A stretch of 64,000 nucleotides of DNA from Caenorhabditis elegans (Eukaryota > Nematoda > Chromadorea > Rhabditida > Rhabditidae): assembly GCF_000002985.6 (NCBI RefSeq), contig NC_003279.8, positions 5,704,001 to 5,768,000 on the forward strand. The letters are read 5' to 3'. The position numbers and the translations under genes are program-made. This document shows positions 25,793 through 37,574 of the stretch, piece after piece. The stretch's first letter is position 1, and every line of letters starts with the position of its first letter. The notes beneath the pieces were generated by a model. It had not been told where the DNA came from and did not search any database. It worked only from the letters and a program-made list of their open reading frames with translations.

Positions 25793-28700
25793 TCATTTCT
25801 CATCATCTTTTGAAACAGGAATTGGATTCTTACTGGTGTCCTTGTTAATTCCTCGTTTCAACATGAAAATAATGAATTCTTCTTCCGTAAACAACGTGTA
25901 CATCTTATCCGAATCTGTTTTGTATACATCCAACTTTGACTGAAATTTTGCTCAACCAATAGTTTTCAAAAAAAAAACAAAGTTATACCTTTCCGTCGTG
26001 AATAATGAAAAGTGGTCCCAGGTGTGAATGAAGATATGGATGTGATCCAATATTGTAATTATATTTTGATGGAAACTCATCCATCAACAAACCTCCTTGA
26101 GAATTCATAATTGCAGTCAGAGAGAACACTGAAAAATGGAGCGAGATTGAGAAAAAGAGAGTTTATGAGCATATAGCATTTACATTAACGCGTAAAACAT
26201 GCATTCGTTTATGATACAACTACCATAATCATACAGTGTTCTTGCGTGTGTTCTGGAAACTACACAGCTAATCCTCCGCACAGTAGCTAAGAGCTTATTT
26301 TAGCATTGCTGCAGTCCTGCCATGCTTTTCTACCGTACCACTACGACATTACCTCTATGTGATATGTGACGTCTTATACTACAAGAGTGCCTCTTCTGCA
26401 AACTGCGCGCTGTTCATTAATGATTTTTTCAATTTTAATTTATAAATATCAAGTGCTATCAGACGACTTACAATTACTGTATTCTTGCATAACAACCACT
26501 GCAAATACCCCATACAAATATGGAATATCCCCTTTTGCAATTGAGTTTGACCATTGAAGTACTGTATCATAGACAATTCCTTTGAACTTGACTTTTTCTA
26601 CCAAATATTTAGAGTCTTGTTCAATAATTCGTTCATCTTGAAGACAATCACTCATCCATTGCTCTTTCACAATTATAGTTCCATTGAAAATCCAGAAAAA
26701 TATTTCCAGACTTTCAGTTTCCAATATTCCATTTTCGTTGGTTTTTACAACACAATGAGTTGTAGTTGACATTTGTTCATCAGATGTCTAAAAATAAAAG
26801 TTTTTCTCAGCAGGAATTTGGTAAACGTAAAAAATCTCCGCCAACTCTGTTGCCGAAATCTCAGTGATTCTCAAACATATTTTTGTTAAACTTTGATTTC
26901 TGAATGTTTTCTGAGAATATTAAAAATTTTGTACTGTGAGATTTGTGCGTATTTGATTTGTTTTCAGAACAAAACGCTTGTTTTAATTTCCAAATTAGTA
27001 GAAAAATTCAAGGCACCTACAATTGCTTGAAATCTATCCATGAACTAATTGGTGAGGTGATCATTTGTGTTTTCAATGTAAATATGAAATGAACTGATTG
27101 GAAATTTCTGGGGAACATCTAAAAAACTACTTTTTCACATAATCAATGAAAGCTCACATACTTTGTTTGAACGTTTTCTTCCGATACTTGTTGAAAATCA
27201 AACGAATCTTATCATAGTTGGGTGCCTTGTCAGGAAAATCTGTTTGATAGTTTGTTGGAATCATTTGCTCGGGGGTTCGATTATGCACATTCAAAAGTGA
27301 TCGATCGGCACCATGCTTTATCAATATCTCAACAAATTCCACATGAGCCTTTCTGACAGCCACATGGAGAGCGGTATTGCCGTGTTCTAAAAATATCTCT
27401 TGAGTCTTTTGCACCATGACAACGTATCGTTTAATATTCAGTTTTCAAAATCTTATTTTCCCTAATATACTTGCACCCCCTTGCTCCACTTGGACAGTTC
27501 AATTATCGGTTGCTTTTAAATTTATCAGAAAACTGTCAACAGACTCATTTCGATAGAACAAAATTCAACGGAAAATCATGAAGTAAACGATGAGCAAAGA
27601 GTGTGCAAGTTTAATAGAAAAAAAATGCATATTCAGTTTTCAAAACTCACTATTATATGCATTAATGTAGGATCCCATTTTCAGTGCTTTCATAACATTT
27701 GTCTTGTTAACTTCACGAATTGCATCCAAAAGTGCATTTTTACCATCTTGAACGTCCATGAACTTCTGAAAGTTATATATATAATCGATATTTCACAAAT
27801 GTTTAACTAACTGAATATCTCCATCGTTTTTCATAATTTGCTGGTTTTCCAAAGTAATATAAATAAATATTCGTATACTTTGCTCTTCCATTTGATGTAA
27901 ATCCATATCCAATAAGGCAACTGATTACTAACAAGACGATTGCACTTACAGATATCAAAGCAATCAATAGAAGATTTGACTCAGGAACTGCAGTTCTGAA
28001 ATTCTATTCATTTATTTTATTTTATTTTTTAACAAACGTTTGAATTATTGTCAGTGCTGGTTGTGCTGGCTGAGCTTTGATGCGTCCAAAAATGGTATCG
28101 AAATATGTTGTTAAGGAGATAATTGCAGATTTTCCAAGTTTCAAATGATTCCGATATTGAACAAAATCCAAATTGATAGCAATAAGAATATTCACACTGT
28201 TTCTTTCCTTTATCGACATCTTATTGTTATAAGTTTCTGTAGCGTTTTTGAATTAATATTTTGCACGCCTCGGGACTACCATATTGCTTCTATTAATTTT
28301 ACAATCGTTTTTGTCCGAAAATTAGTATGTTTTGCAATACTAATAGAGAATATACTGGGTATAACTTTTCTGCTTTACCACAATTTTGTTGATTATACAA
28401 AGTTATTGTAATTGAAAACTAGAAATCTTCAACAAATAAACAGTCTGAAAGTTGCTATCGCACTTCCTTTTAGTATTGTGATTGCGGAGGCCTTCGAAAA
28501 ATAGTATTGCAGTCATATTATAAAAATAAATACAGTATATAACTTCTCAAGTACTCTAAACTTACGTTTCATGTTATTTAGAGCATTTCTAGCTCCTCGA
28601 ATTCCGTTAATTTTTGCCGTTTCTTCAAATATCATCGCCATATCCAACAAATTCTTGTCTTTCAACTTTGAGGCCATCTTATTTAAGTTGTCAGTCCTTC

Positions 28701-31253
28701 TCAAAATTTCTTCAATTTCATTTCTAGCATATGCATATTGTAGTACACCGCTCTCCTTCAGAAGCTTTATGAAATCTGTGGAAAAAGGATCAACTTCCAG
28801 AATTCGTTTTCGATCATTGCTAATTGCAATTAGTTCAGTCAACGCATGAACAGAAAGCCCAAGATTTTGAATCAAAAAATGTGTATTTTTGAATTGTAAA
28901 ACTGGATTAACCGTCACGTTTTTTGTACTTCTCGACTGTCGATTGTTGAAAACCCGAATACCATTCCTGATATCTTCAATCGCATTTTCCACCTGATTGT
29001 GAAAATAAACATTTTTATGCTGTTCAACCAAGTTACCTGATTAATTTTTTCCATGTATGTAATAACATATTTCATATCATTTTCAGATGGAAACTTCAAC
29101 AAAACTGAGGAAAATGAGGCGCCTATTTTCAGTTTTATAGGATCAAAGTTATGAGTTCTGAAATTTTATAAATAATCAAACGCTCATTCATTCAAAAGAA
29201 CATGCCTCCAACATTCCAATTGATTTGATATTTTTGAATTTATAACAAGATCATTGAAAGTGAACATCGGTTTACTGAAAAAAAGTTTTTTTTTAAATTT
29301 AATAACGATTGAGTGTATAACTAATTCGTGGTGTACTTAGCATACCGAACAAACCTAGACGTCCGGTGTTTGGTTTTTCTGGATTCTGAACGATCGAATG
29401 TTTATTTTTTCATATAACTGTGGTTTAACACACATGCGCATTTTCCACACGGTTCTATGCGCGCGGCCAGCCACCCGATTTCTTGTTCGGGTAGGGTTTT
29501 ATAAAAGGAGCAGGCAATTCATAGTAATAAAATTAATAATGAGAAACTGCTTACCTCGTGCCACTATATGAAGTGACGCTCTCAAAAAAGGTGTTATGGG
29601 CCTTTTGTAGTTTGTAAACATACTTCAGCAATGTACGATCAGAAGAATCACCGGAAATGCATTTGTAGAAATTAGAACTAATTTTAGCCAATGTGCTGAG
29701 AGCATCATCAATCTCTTTAACTTCTGGAATTGCTTTGATCAAATTTTCAACACATCCATGCAGTTTGTCGCGTGACAGTCCAACAGATTTTTTCCATTTC
29801 TGAACTTTTTTCAATTCCGTCTCCAAATCAATAAATTTTTCGAATAGATCATTCAATGCCGTCGAATACTGTCCAAACTTTTTCAATTCTTTCATGAAAT
29901 AAACATCAGGTTTTTCCGTTTCACAAATTTTGATAGAGGCTTCCAGTTCGTCAAAAATTTGATTCTTCTTTACAGATGAACCAAGGAGTTCAACATATTG
30001 CTCAATAGTTTCTAATTTCAAAGTAGTTTTTTGAAAACGTTTGTTCTTTTCTTCCAACTTTTCAAAATGAAAGTACTCTTCCCAAACATTGAATAGATTT
30101 TGAATCTTTTTTGAAATTTCATAGAATGGTTCCAATGCTTTTGACAGTTGTTCAGTATTCGCTCCAAGTGCAAAATGTTTCTTGAACCATGGACTTTTGA
30201 TATCTTCAGAAATATGTAAAAGATCAGAAGAACTCAGGAAACCAGCCACAACACTTGGAAGCGGAACATTCAAATTATTGAAAACAGCAACGTGGGCGTT
30301 AACTGCATTGCTTAAAGTTTTGACCAGTTCAGCACCCTTTGGTATATTCTCCCAAATCGGTTTACTCAATTTCATATCATTTTTCAAAGAAATCAGAACC
30401 TTAGAAAATTGTCTTTGTTCATTGAGAAAATTGTCAATTGTTTCTACGCCCTTGAAAATCCATGAGTAGTTCAAATGAACTTTTTCAATGATTGGATTAC
30501 GAACAAAATCATCGGATGGAAAACAGGCTATTAAACTGGAAATGTTCGCATGTTTGGTGGAATTTAAACTTTTTATATAGTCCTGCTTTTCTTCGTCGTC
30601 TTTAAAGTTCAGTATGTCAATCAATAACTGAAGATTGTCAAGATCACAATCATTATTTTTGATCTTGCTGGAAATTGTTTCAAAACTCTCATATGGTATT
30701 TTCTGACCAATCTTAAAATCTTTGTCTCGTGTTTGTGCCTCATGGGAGAAATACTGGCTTTCTAGTAGATCATCATAAATATCTTTGTCCGTCCATCCAT
30801 CAGGTGGCAGACGTTTCTGATTGATTTCCAATGCTTTCAACCATTCCAAAGTCGGCCGAACATTCACATTATTGATTTTTGATAAGTCTTCTGAAGAGAT
30901 TTTGAGAAATTCTGCAATCACTTGACTTGCATTTATATCCTTTCGAATAGTAATAGCTTGAAGATATATTGCATTAGCAATTCTCGATAAACGATGAAAA
31001 TTATCAGTGACGGTTTGAAGATCGGTTGTGTCTGAAAATATTAGAGTTTATCAGAAAGAAAAATGATTCAATTTCTTAAATCTGAATTCTGGTCTGTTTG
31101 TTGTGTGGATTAACGGGGTCCAGTATGAAAGTTGTCTCAATTTCTTACATTTTAACAATTTTTATAAAAAATGGTTCATATTCCAAGTAACTGACCTGAT
31201 TGGACAGTTTGCCGGGACACCAGACAAAGCAAAATGAAAATGACGATGATCAT
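25793..31253 (-). CDS. WSN-domain type I membrane protein with ankyrin repeats and BRCT-like tail
   Basis: Proposed exons: 31253-31196, 31031-29555, 29275-29207, 29157-29037, 28992-28566, 28236-28038, 27995-27812, 27765-27651, 27386-27162, 27093-27021, 26910-26892 (19-base microexon, tentative), 26787-26472, 26128-25989 and 25939-25793. They sum to 1190 codons with all phases closing. Order: signal peptide (MIIVIFILLCLVSRQTVQS); WSN domain with LSRIANAIYLQ; a helical ectodomain of about 750 residues; a transmembrane segment around residues 793-813 (LLLIALISVSAIVLLVISCL). The cytoplasmic part has ankyrin repeats (NTALHVAVRKAHVEFVEILI, GADRSLLN) and a BRCT-like segment (STTTHCVVKTNENG, GTIIVKEQWMSDCL). 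Intron 3 appears to be GC-AG. It is probably a nematode-specific surface receptor; function unknown. Its start lies about 300 bases from the putative start of a divergent WSN paralogue. Confidence 0.72.
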
Positions 31254-31549
31254 GAGCACAATTTATATCTGAAAGCGTCATGAATTGTTCTGAAATTTAT
31301 TGAAAACCTTGAAACTTACTCGAAGATTTTTTCTATTTGAAGAACGATAAAAGTGACTCGTAATGATAGAAAATATGAAATAATTAAGATTTACTGATTG
31401 TTATCTATCCTTCATAAATCTAGAGCTACGTAAGTTTTTTTGTAAAAAATTTTTTAAAGTAAAGTTGAATTTTAAAGCCGTGAACTATATTAACTTTGAA
31501 TACGTACCAGTTCTTTGAAATTTATTTTATTAATCAAAATTTCACGGCT
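31254..31549. promoter_or_regulatory. Shared divergent promoter of two WSN genes
   Basis: Only about 296 bases separate the minus-strand WSN start codon (31253) from the signal-peptide ATG on the plus strand (31550). A CTTTCAG acceptor lies about 14 bases before the minus-strand ATG and may be a trans-splice site. If the plus-strand 5' exons are right, both genes share this interval. Confidence 0.4.
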
Positions 31550-34517
31550 ATGAGAGCATTTTTCCTCTTGTTTTTGATTCTGAAGCTCAATTATGCGACA
31601 GAGGACAATGATGGTAAAATTTTCAAAAAGCAGAACTAAATAGTTATTATTTTATTTAAGAAAGTTTGAACGTTACTGCTTATTTTGATAAATTAACGTA
31701 CCAAAGCAAACGGAATGCTGAACATCGTGAGTTTTTTTTTAAATTTATCTTTGATAGATAACTTGTTTTGGTTTATGTGCGACTTTATAAAGAGCTCAGC
31801 GTGTTCCAAATGTGCTTCCATTTGCTTTTTTCCTACACGCATTTCAATTCACTCATTTACATCAAAGCGTGATGAGACATTACGTACAAATGAACCGGGA
31901 AGCGGGATACGTCATTTGGCCTTGTCATGAAAATTGTTTTATATAAATGAAACAAAGTGTGTGGCTTAAAAGAGTACTGTAGTTTCCAACCCCGCGTCGC
32001 TGAAGAATTTTTAACGGCCAAAAATTTAATATATCTTTATTTTTTAAATAAGGTGAAATTTAAAAAAAAAACCAGGAGAAAAAACAAGTTTCGAACATGT
32101 TTCAGATGGAACCCTCCCAATTTGACCTTCAAGAGTTGCGGAAGTTGACACACGAGTGTAAATTTCCTCCTATTCTTGGGGATCAGACTGCGAGGGGTCT
32201 GCCTGAAAACATGAGTTCACGATTAATTTCAGAAATGAAAACCAATGAAGTAATCGCCCGACACGTGTCTCTTGCTCGAGTATTTAATGCTCTCTACCTG
32301 CAAATTCAACTATCAAATGGTGCATTCAACGAAATAGATGTATCAGCTGGTTTATGGAATCTTAAAAACTCTTCAACTTTCGACAAGTTAGTTCATTTGA
32401 AAACATATGGATTGGATGAACAACTGAATATACTGAAAGAATCATTCGAAAAAGTTGATTATCTCACACAACTCCGAGATCTTGATGAAATGGCTGAAAA
32501 GTTTACGATATTGAAAAAAATTACACAAGATGATCGAGAACTATTGGAGATGAAATATAGTTCCCCAGAGATTATTAGTAATTGCGATTATTTTCATACA
32601 TTTAATGCCCTGAAAGAGAACCTTGCAAAGAACGTATTGAATAAACTGAATATTACTGAAAGCATAAACACAACCGGTAAACCTTGGGCGGAAATTGAAC
32701 AACCTGCAGCTGATCTTGGAAGAGCAATTCTTGCTGCGAGGGATGTATTACCTGGTATATACATAACGGATTCATCCATAACGGAATCTCGCTTTAATTC
32801 TCTCAACTTTTCTGAAAAACCACTAGGCAAGCTATTGAATAGTATGAAAGCGTCCAAAAAAGTTTTTGATCAAGCTAGTGACTTCCGCCGACTCTCAACT
32901 CTGTTTTCGAATTTTCAAAACTTATCGCCGGAACTTCAATCATTTTACAACATATCTCAGTTGACTGGAATCGAAAAGATTCTACGAGAAATTCAAGCAA
33001 TCTTTCAAGAATTCAATGAGCAGGCTTCTTCTACTATTCTGATTGCACCTCTTTTTATTTCAAAACAAAATTCTTCAGACTTCTGGATTGATGAATGGAT
33101 AAAGACTGTTTTGAATGATGAAACTCAAGAGATTGAGTTACAAACGAATCGTTTCAAGGAATTATTGCACGATGCAAGATTAGACTTGAGTGTGTTCAAA
33201 GATCGAGGAGTATCTGACAGTCTAGAAAATGTTCTTGACATTATCAGTAGAATCAAGACTTTTCGAACATTCTTGAGTGAATTGAACACAATAAAATACA
33301 TTGATTGTTTGAATATTTCTTCACTTGAAATGCCGTACTCTTTTGCTGAAATTCAGAGTTTATCGTCAACTATTGAAAAAATACCCAATCCGACTCGAAA
33401 GGTTATGAAGATTTTAGAAAGTTTTCCATATGATGTCTATGAGGCAAAAAGAAACATGTTAACATACGCTGAATCTATTTCAACAAACCCGGGATCTACC
33501 TGGATGGACCAGCAAACGTTTGCTTATCTCCCCCAAACGAGAGAATTGTTCCAAAATTTAACCGATTTCTATGAATTATTGGTTCAAAAAGATACTCAAT
33601 TGTTTGCTGATTTAGCCAACGCCGGAGAGAAAGAGAGCAAAGTTATATCATGGATTCACAACACAAATCTCTACGAAAAATCATGTGATTCACTTTTTAA
33701 ACTTGATGATATTAATGATATTAGTCTGGTTCAAAAACGTGTTTCCCGTTTGGAATCTGATATTCACATTGCTAGCCTACGACAGATTCTTGAGCATGTC
33801 CCACGGCTCCGAGCAGGTTTGAGGAACTTACTGATTACATCTGATAGAAAACATGTATCATTTCCAATGTCTAAGAAATTCGAAGGAACTCCAGAAAAAC
33901 TGCTAAACTTTGCATTTGCTGCATATTCTCTGGAAACTATTAGTAAGATTTCAAATATTAGTGAACACTTGGAAACTGTGATCAATAACGGTGAAGCTGT
34001 TCTAGGAGCTATCAAGAATATAACTCATCTGAAAATTAAACAAGAGATTGAAGAGACTTGGAGCAAATATCCGGAGTTGAAGAAAAGCCTGGAGAAATTT
34101 AGAAGTAATAAAATGAAACTGGATGATTTTATGATATCTGTCAGAACTGAGAAAAACCTTTCACAAATTGGATCAATTTACAAAGAAGTCTCAAATATTC
34201 CATTTTCAATGCAATTTGATTTTAGAAAAATGAGAGAATCTTTGAGATACCTAGAAGTTCCCATGAAAGACATGGAAACATCATTAGGAGTACTTGAAAG
34301 ATTATTTGGAATCAACTGGGATCTTGTTTATACTAATTTCGTGAAAACTCCATCGGATATGGTAGACTTGCAAGAAGAGTTCTTGAGATTTTTGGAATCG
34401 AAAGAAGAATCAATTGATTGGGCTTATGTTGGTGGTGCAGCAGCAATCGTGGTCTTTATTTTGCTGACATCAATCTTGGGATATTGTATTGAACGTTGGA
34501 CGTGGACATGCGTTTAA
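31550..34517 (+). CDS. WSN-domain membrane protein lacking the cytoplasmic tail
   Basis: A single large exon, open from 32097 to 34517, encodes about 800 residues. It starts with a WSN domain (ARVFNALYLQIQLSNGAFNE), continues as a long helical ectodomain and ends with one transmembrane helix (VGGAAAIVVFILLTSILGYC) only eight residues before the stop. A plausible signal-peptide exon (MRAFFLLFLILKLNYATEDND) lies at 31550-31612 and ends in a GTAAAA donor. A second possible exon lies at 31662-31727. The only phase-compatible joins from these to the main exon use weak AAG acceptors, so the 5' structure is unresolved and translation might start at 32097 or 32106. Unlike its minus-strand paralogue it has no ankyrin or BRCT-like tail. 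It could be a tail-less receptor or a decaying copy. Confidence 0.65.
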
Positions 34518-34524
34518 GAAAACT

Positions 34525-35250
34525 ATGAGGTAAGATTTTTAAAAATATATAGTCTGTGAAATGATTTTTGGCGGAATTGCGTTCGTGGGAATTTCACATC
34601 ATTATACTTTAAATGTTCTAATCTGTCGGAATAACAGTCAAATTAAATCTACCTACGAAAACGTTATTTCCCAAATTTAGCTCCTATTCCTGTTTTAATT
34701 TTCTCCAAAATGAAAATCCCACTTTTTGCCCAATAAGTGTCTTCAAACTCTACACTCTATAATTTAATTGATGTGTTAACCTGCAATTTAGAAAAATATT
34801 TAGAATATGCAATAGTTGTACGGAGGCTTTCTTTGATGTTGTTAGAAATGAAAAAGAACTGAAATGTCAGCGTAAAGGATTTTGTCGAAAGGATGTGAAG
34901 GAATGGAAAAAGTGTGAAGCATGCAGATATCAGCAATGCTTGGAAATTGGTATGACACTTGAAAGTAAGTCCGATTTTTGTGCCCAATATTATATTCGTG
35001 AAAATTTGATGCTCAAAAAACATTGTAGCTTCTTTATTTGCATAACAAACTTCATAAGTTTCAGGTGTTCCTCCTGGCAAACAGCGTCATTCGGCAAAAA
35101 ATAAAAAGCATCAAAAACGAAGCAAAAGTCTCAAGCCGTCTAAAAAATTGGAGACACCATCAGTATATGATAAGGTAGGTTTTTGCATTGTTGCCATTTT
35201 TGTTGAAATTTTAGTCATTTACTTTTCAGTCTGAAGACAACATGGTTTAG
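34525..35250 (+). CDS. Minimal nuclear-receptor DNA-binding-domain relic
   Basis: Exons 34525-34529, 34804-34964 (or starting 34792, in frame), 35065-35174 and 35230-35250 give 99 codons with phases closing. The protein starts MRICNSCTEAFF, matching the second cysteine pair and P-box region of a nuclear-receptor zinc finger I. It continues with finger II (LKCQRKGFC then KKCEACRYQQCLEIGM), ending in the typical GM box. The first cysteine pair of finger I is missing, and no ligand-binding domain follows: only a basic tail (HSAKNKKHQKRSKSLK) and a stop. The first coding exon is 5 bases and starts 8 bases after the stop of the WSN gene. It could be a functional DNA-binding adaptor, but a decayed fragment of the large nematode nhr family is more likely. 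Confidence 0.45.
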
Positions 35251-35502
35251 GCACATTCGAGTTTGTCAAGTGAAGAGGCTGAAAGTATGAAAGCTTTGAC
35301 GTCGTGATCAATATAATTGCATACTTTAATCAATACTGGGCACTTGCTCTATTCTCCAATTCTTTCTGTTTTTCACAATCTATTAAAACAAATTAAGTTC
35401 AATAAATAATTTATCAAAATTAAAATTTCCACTTTTTCAATTTCCAAATATCATTTCGCTAAACATTTTCCATTTCTCGTTTTACTTTGTCGTTTGACAA
35501 TT

Positions 35503-37574
35503 ATGAATTCTTCTCAATATCTCAATGGAATCATTATTCTAATCACCATCTTGGCCATGTATTGCAATGAATTATCGATTAAAATTGATATGGAATGTGA
35601 TTTTGGTGGTAGTGATATACCACGTGTCTGCGTTTTCATCGAAGTTTTTGAAGATGAGCCTATGTGAGTTTATTGTAAAATATTTCTATGGCTTTTATTT
35701 CCAAAAATTAGTAGGACCAATCAGCGTAGTATTCCAGATGATTTTTTGAAGAGAACTAAATCCACAAGTAACAGTGAATCTTAAAACAAATATTTAGGTA
35801 CGAACAACTTCTCAGAAATCACTCACGATGTATTATCACTGACTTAATTCATTTTTCAAGAGAACTTGAAAATAAGGATTATTTTTATCCGGAAGGCGAA
35901 AAGCATCGCGTTCGAGTTGGCATACCACCGATTAAATTTCGGAAAGTATTGAGAAACCAGTTAGTTTTAATTTTAAAAAACTATGCATGACTTTCAAGTT
36001 TACAGGAAAATTTGACAATGTTCGTGCAAATCTCTCACGATTGTAGTTCCAATAGGAAAATTCGATGTTTTGAAACTTCTCTCTATTACAATACGACGAT
36101 TTCTAAAAATGAGTGAGCATTTTAAAATTTCAATAGGGTCAATTGACAAAAAAATATATAATTTATAGGATATTCATTACTGATAAGCTGAAAGATCAAG
36201 GAAGAATGAGAGCATGCAGTCCACGTTGGGAAGGTAGCGAACTATGGAATGGTCAAATGTTAAATGGAAGATATGATCAATGAATTTTGTTTGAAATAGT
36301 TTTGTTTTTTTTTTATTTCAGTGCAGAAAAATTTCTTTGAATATAGAGTAGTACTGTTAATGGGAACTCAAACCAGTTTAACTCAGTACACTTAATCTGA
36401 TTGGGACTATTGGTCTTGCAGTTCTCAATTTAGTGGAAACTTAATTTGAAGATAGATGTTTTCAAATCTTGGAATTTATATTCTTTCTTAATTTGTTTCG
36501 TTTTTCCCTTGCAATACTTCTGAATTTCAGCCTGGTATTTTGAGCAGAATTATATTTTACGAATTCTACTACAAATATTTCAGGAGCTTCAATCAAGCAC
36601 ATAATTTTTTTAAAGGACTATCTAGGCAGAAAATTTGTTTCCACTTTTTTATTAGCCATTCAGTTTTTTTTCTCTCCCAGCTTTGAATGACTCTCAGGTG
36701 TCCCATACTTTATTATCTGAAATATAAATACTTTCTCGGCTGGAAACACCACAAGATTTGAATTTTAATATACTCTTTTTCTTCGTGATTTTTGCCTTTT
36801 AATCTATTAAAATATCTATTTCAAAATATTATGAATTCCTATACGTTTTGAGAACCCCCTTCAAAAATCTTTCAGTTTTGAACATGCGTTTGAGTTTTTA
36901 AATAATTTTTTAGATAGGCAAGTTTAAAAAAAAATTAAGATATCAACAAATTTAGAACAACCTGTAATTTTTTTAATGTATTTATTCATTTATGTTTTAG
37001 TTATCGTGAATAGAAAACCGCCGCAAAATTGCTTGAAAATAACTACCATAAACCTTTTGGCGCGTTACCACCCATCAGAATAAATCCGTGCGCCTTATAG
37101 AAAGCTTGCCAAAATCTTGTGAAAATACGATAAAAAATCACAATAATGTTTTAAAAGATTGAATAATCAATAATTCGAATTTTCAGGATGTGGGTGCATC
37201 TTACGGCCAACTTTTGACAGTGAATGGCTCAAAAAGACAAATGAACGTGTCTACAATAATTATTCTCATTTTGTTTTCAATCGACCTGAGATCACTTATC
37301 CAGATTGTAATGCAATTTCTGCTTTGTGTCCTCCGCAATCAAAAGTAGTAGCATATAGTCATAAGACAAAAGAATTGGTAACAGATACACCACCTGTAAG
37401 ATTAAAATTATTTCAGAAAGATAATCAATGAAATACAAATATTTACAGCTCGAGAAAAATCCCTTTATACTTTCCGAACTTTTCTGCATCGATGGAGAGT
37501 GGTTCAAAAGAGGTGTTGGTTCCGAAGATTCGATGCTTACAGGATCCCCAATTTCATGTGCAACTACTAAATAA
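35503..37574 (+). CDS. Secreted cysteine-rich nematode protein, unknown function
   Basis: Six exons (35503-35663, 35798-35945, 36006-36112, 36169-36233, 37187-37395, 37449-37574) sum to 272 codons with all phases closing, giving 271 residues. Residues 1-22 are a signal peptide (YLNGIIILITILAMYC). The remainder carries about a dozen cysteines and several N-glycosylation sequons (NHS, NLT, NTT, NYS). The C-terminal part, with CPPQSKVVAYSHKTKEL, LFCIDGEWFKRG and a final SPISCATTK, resembles the cysteine-rich C-terminal domains (DUF281-like) found in many secreted nematode proteins. That likeness is by eye only. A stretch ending MRACSPRW looks like integrin alpha, but the splice donor directly after it makes this coincidental. 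Probably extracellular; I do not recognise a function. Confidence 0.6.

Noticed and set aside
36169-36283. Integrin-alpha-like stretch ending MRACSPRW
   Set aside because: A GTAGCG donor directly after it joins in phase to the exon at 37187, giving a secreted Cys-rich protein with no propeller repeats; the likeness is short and coincidental.
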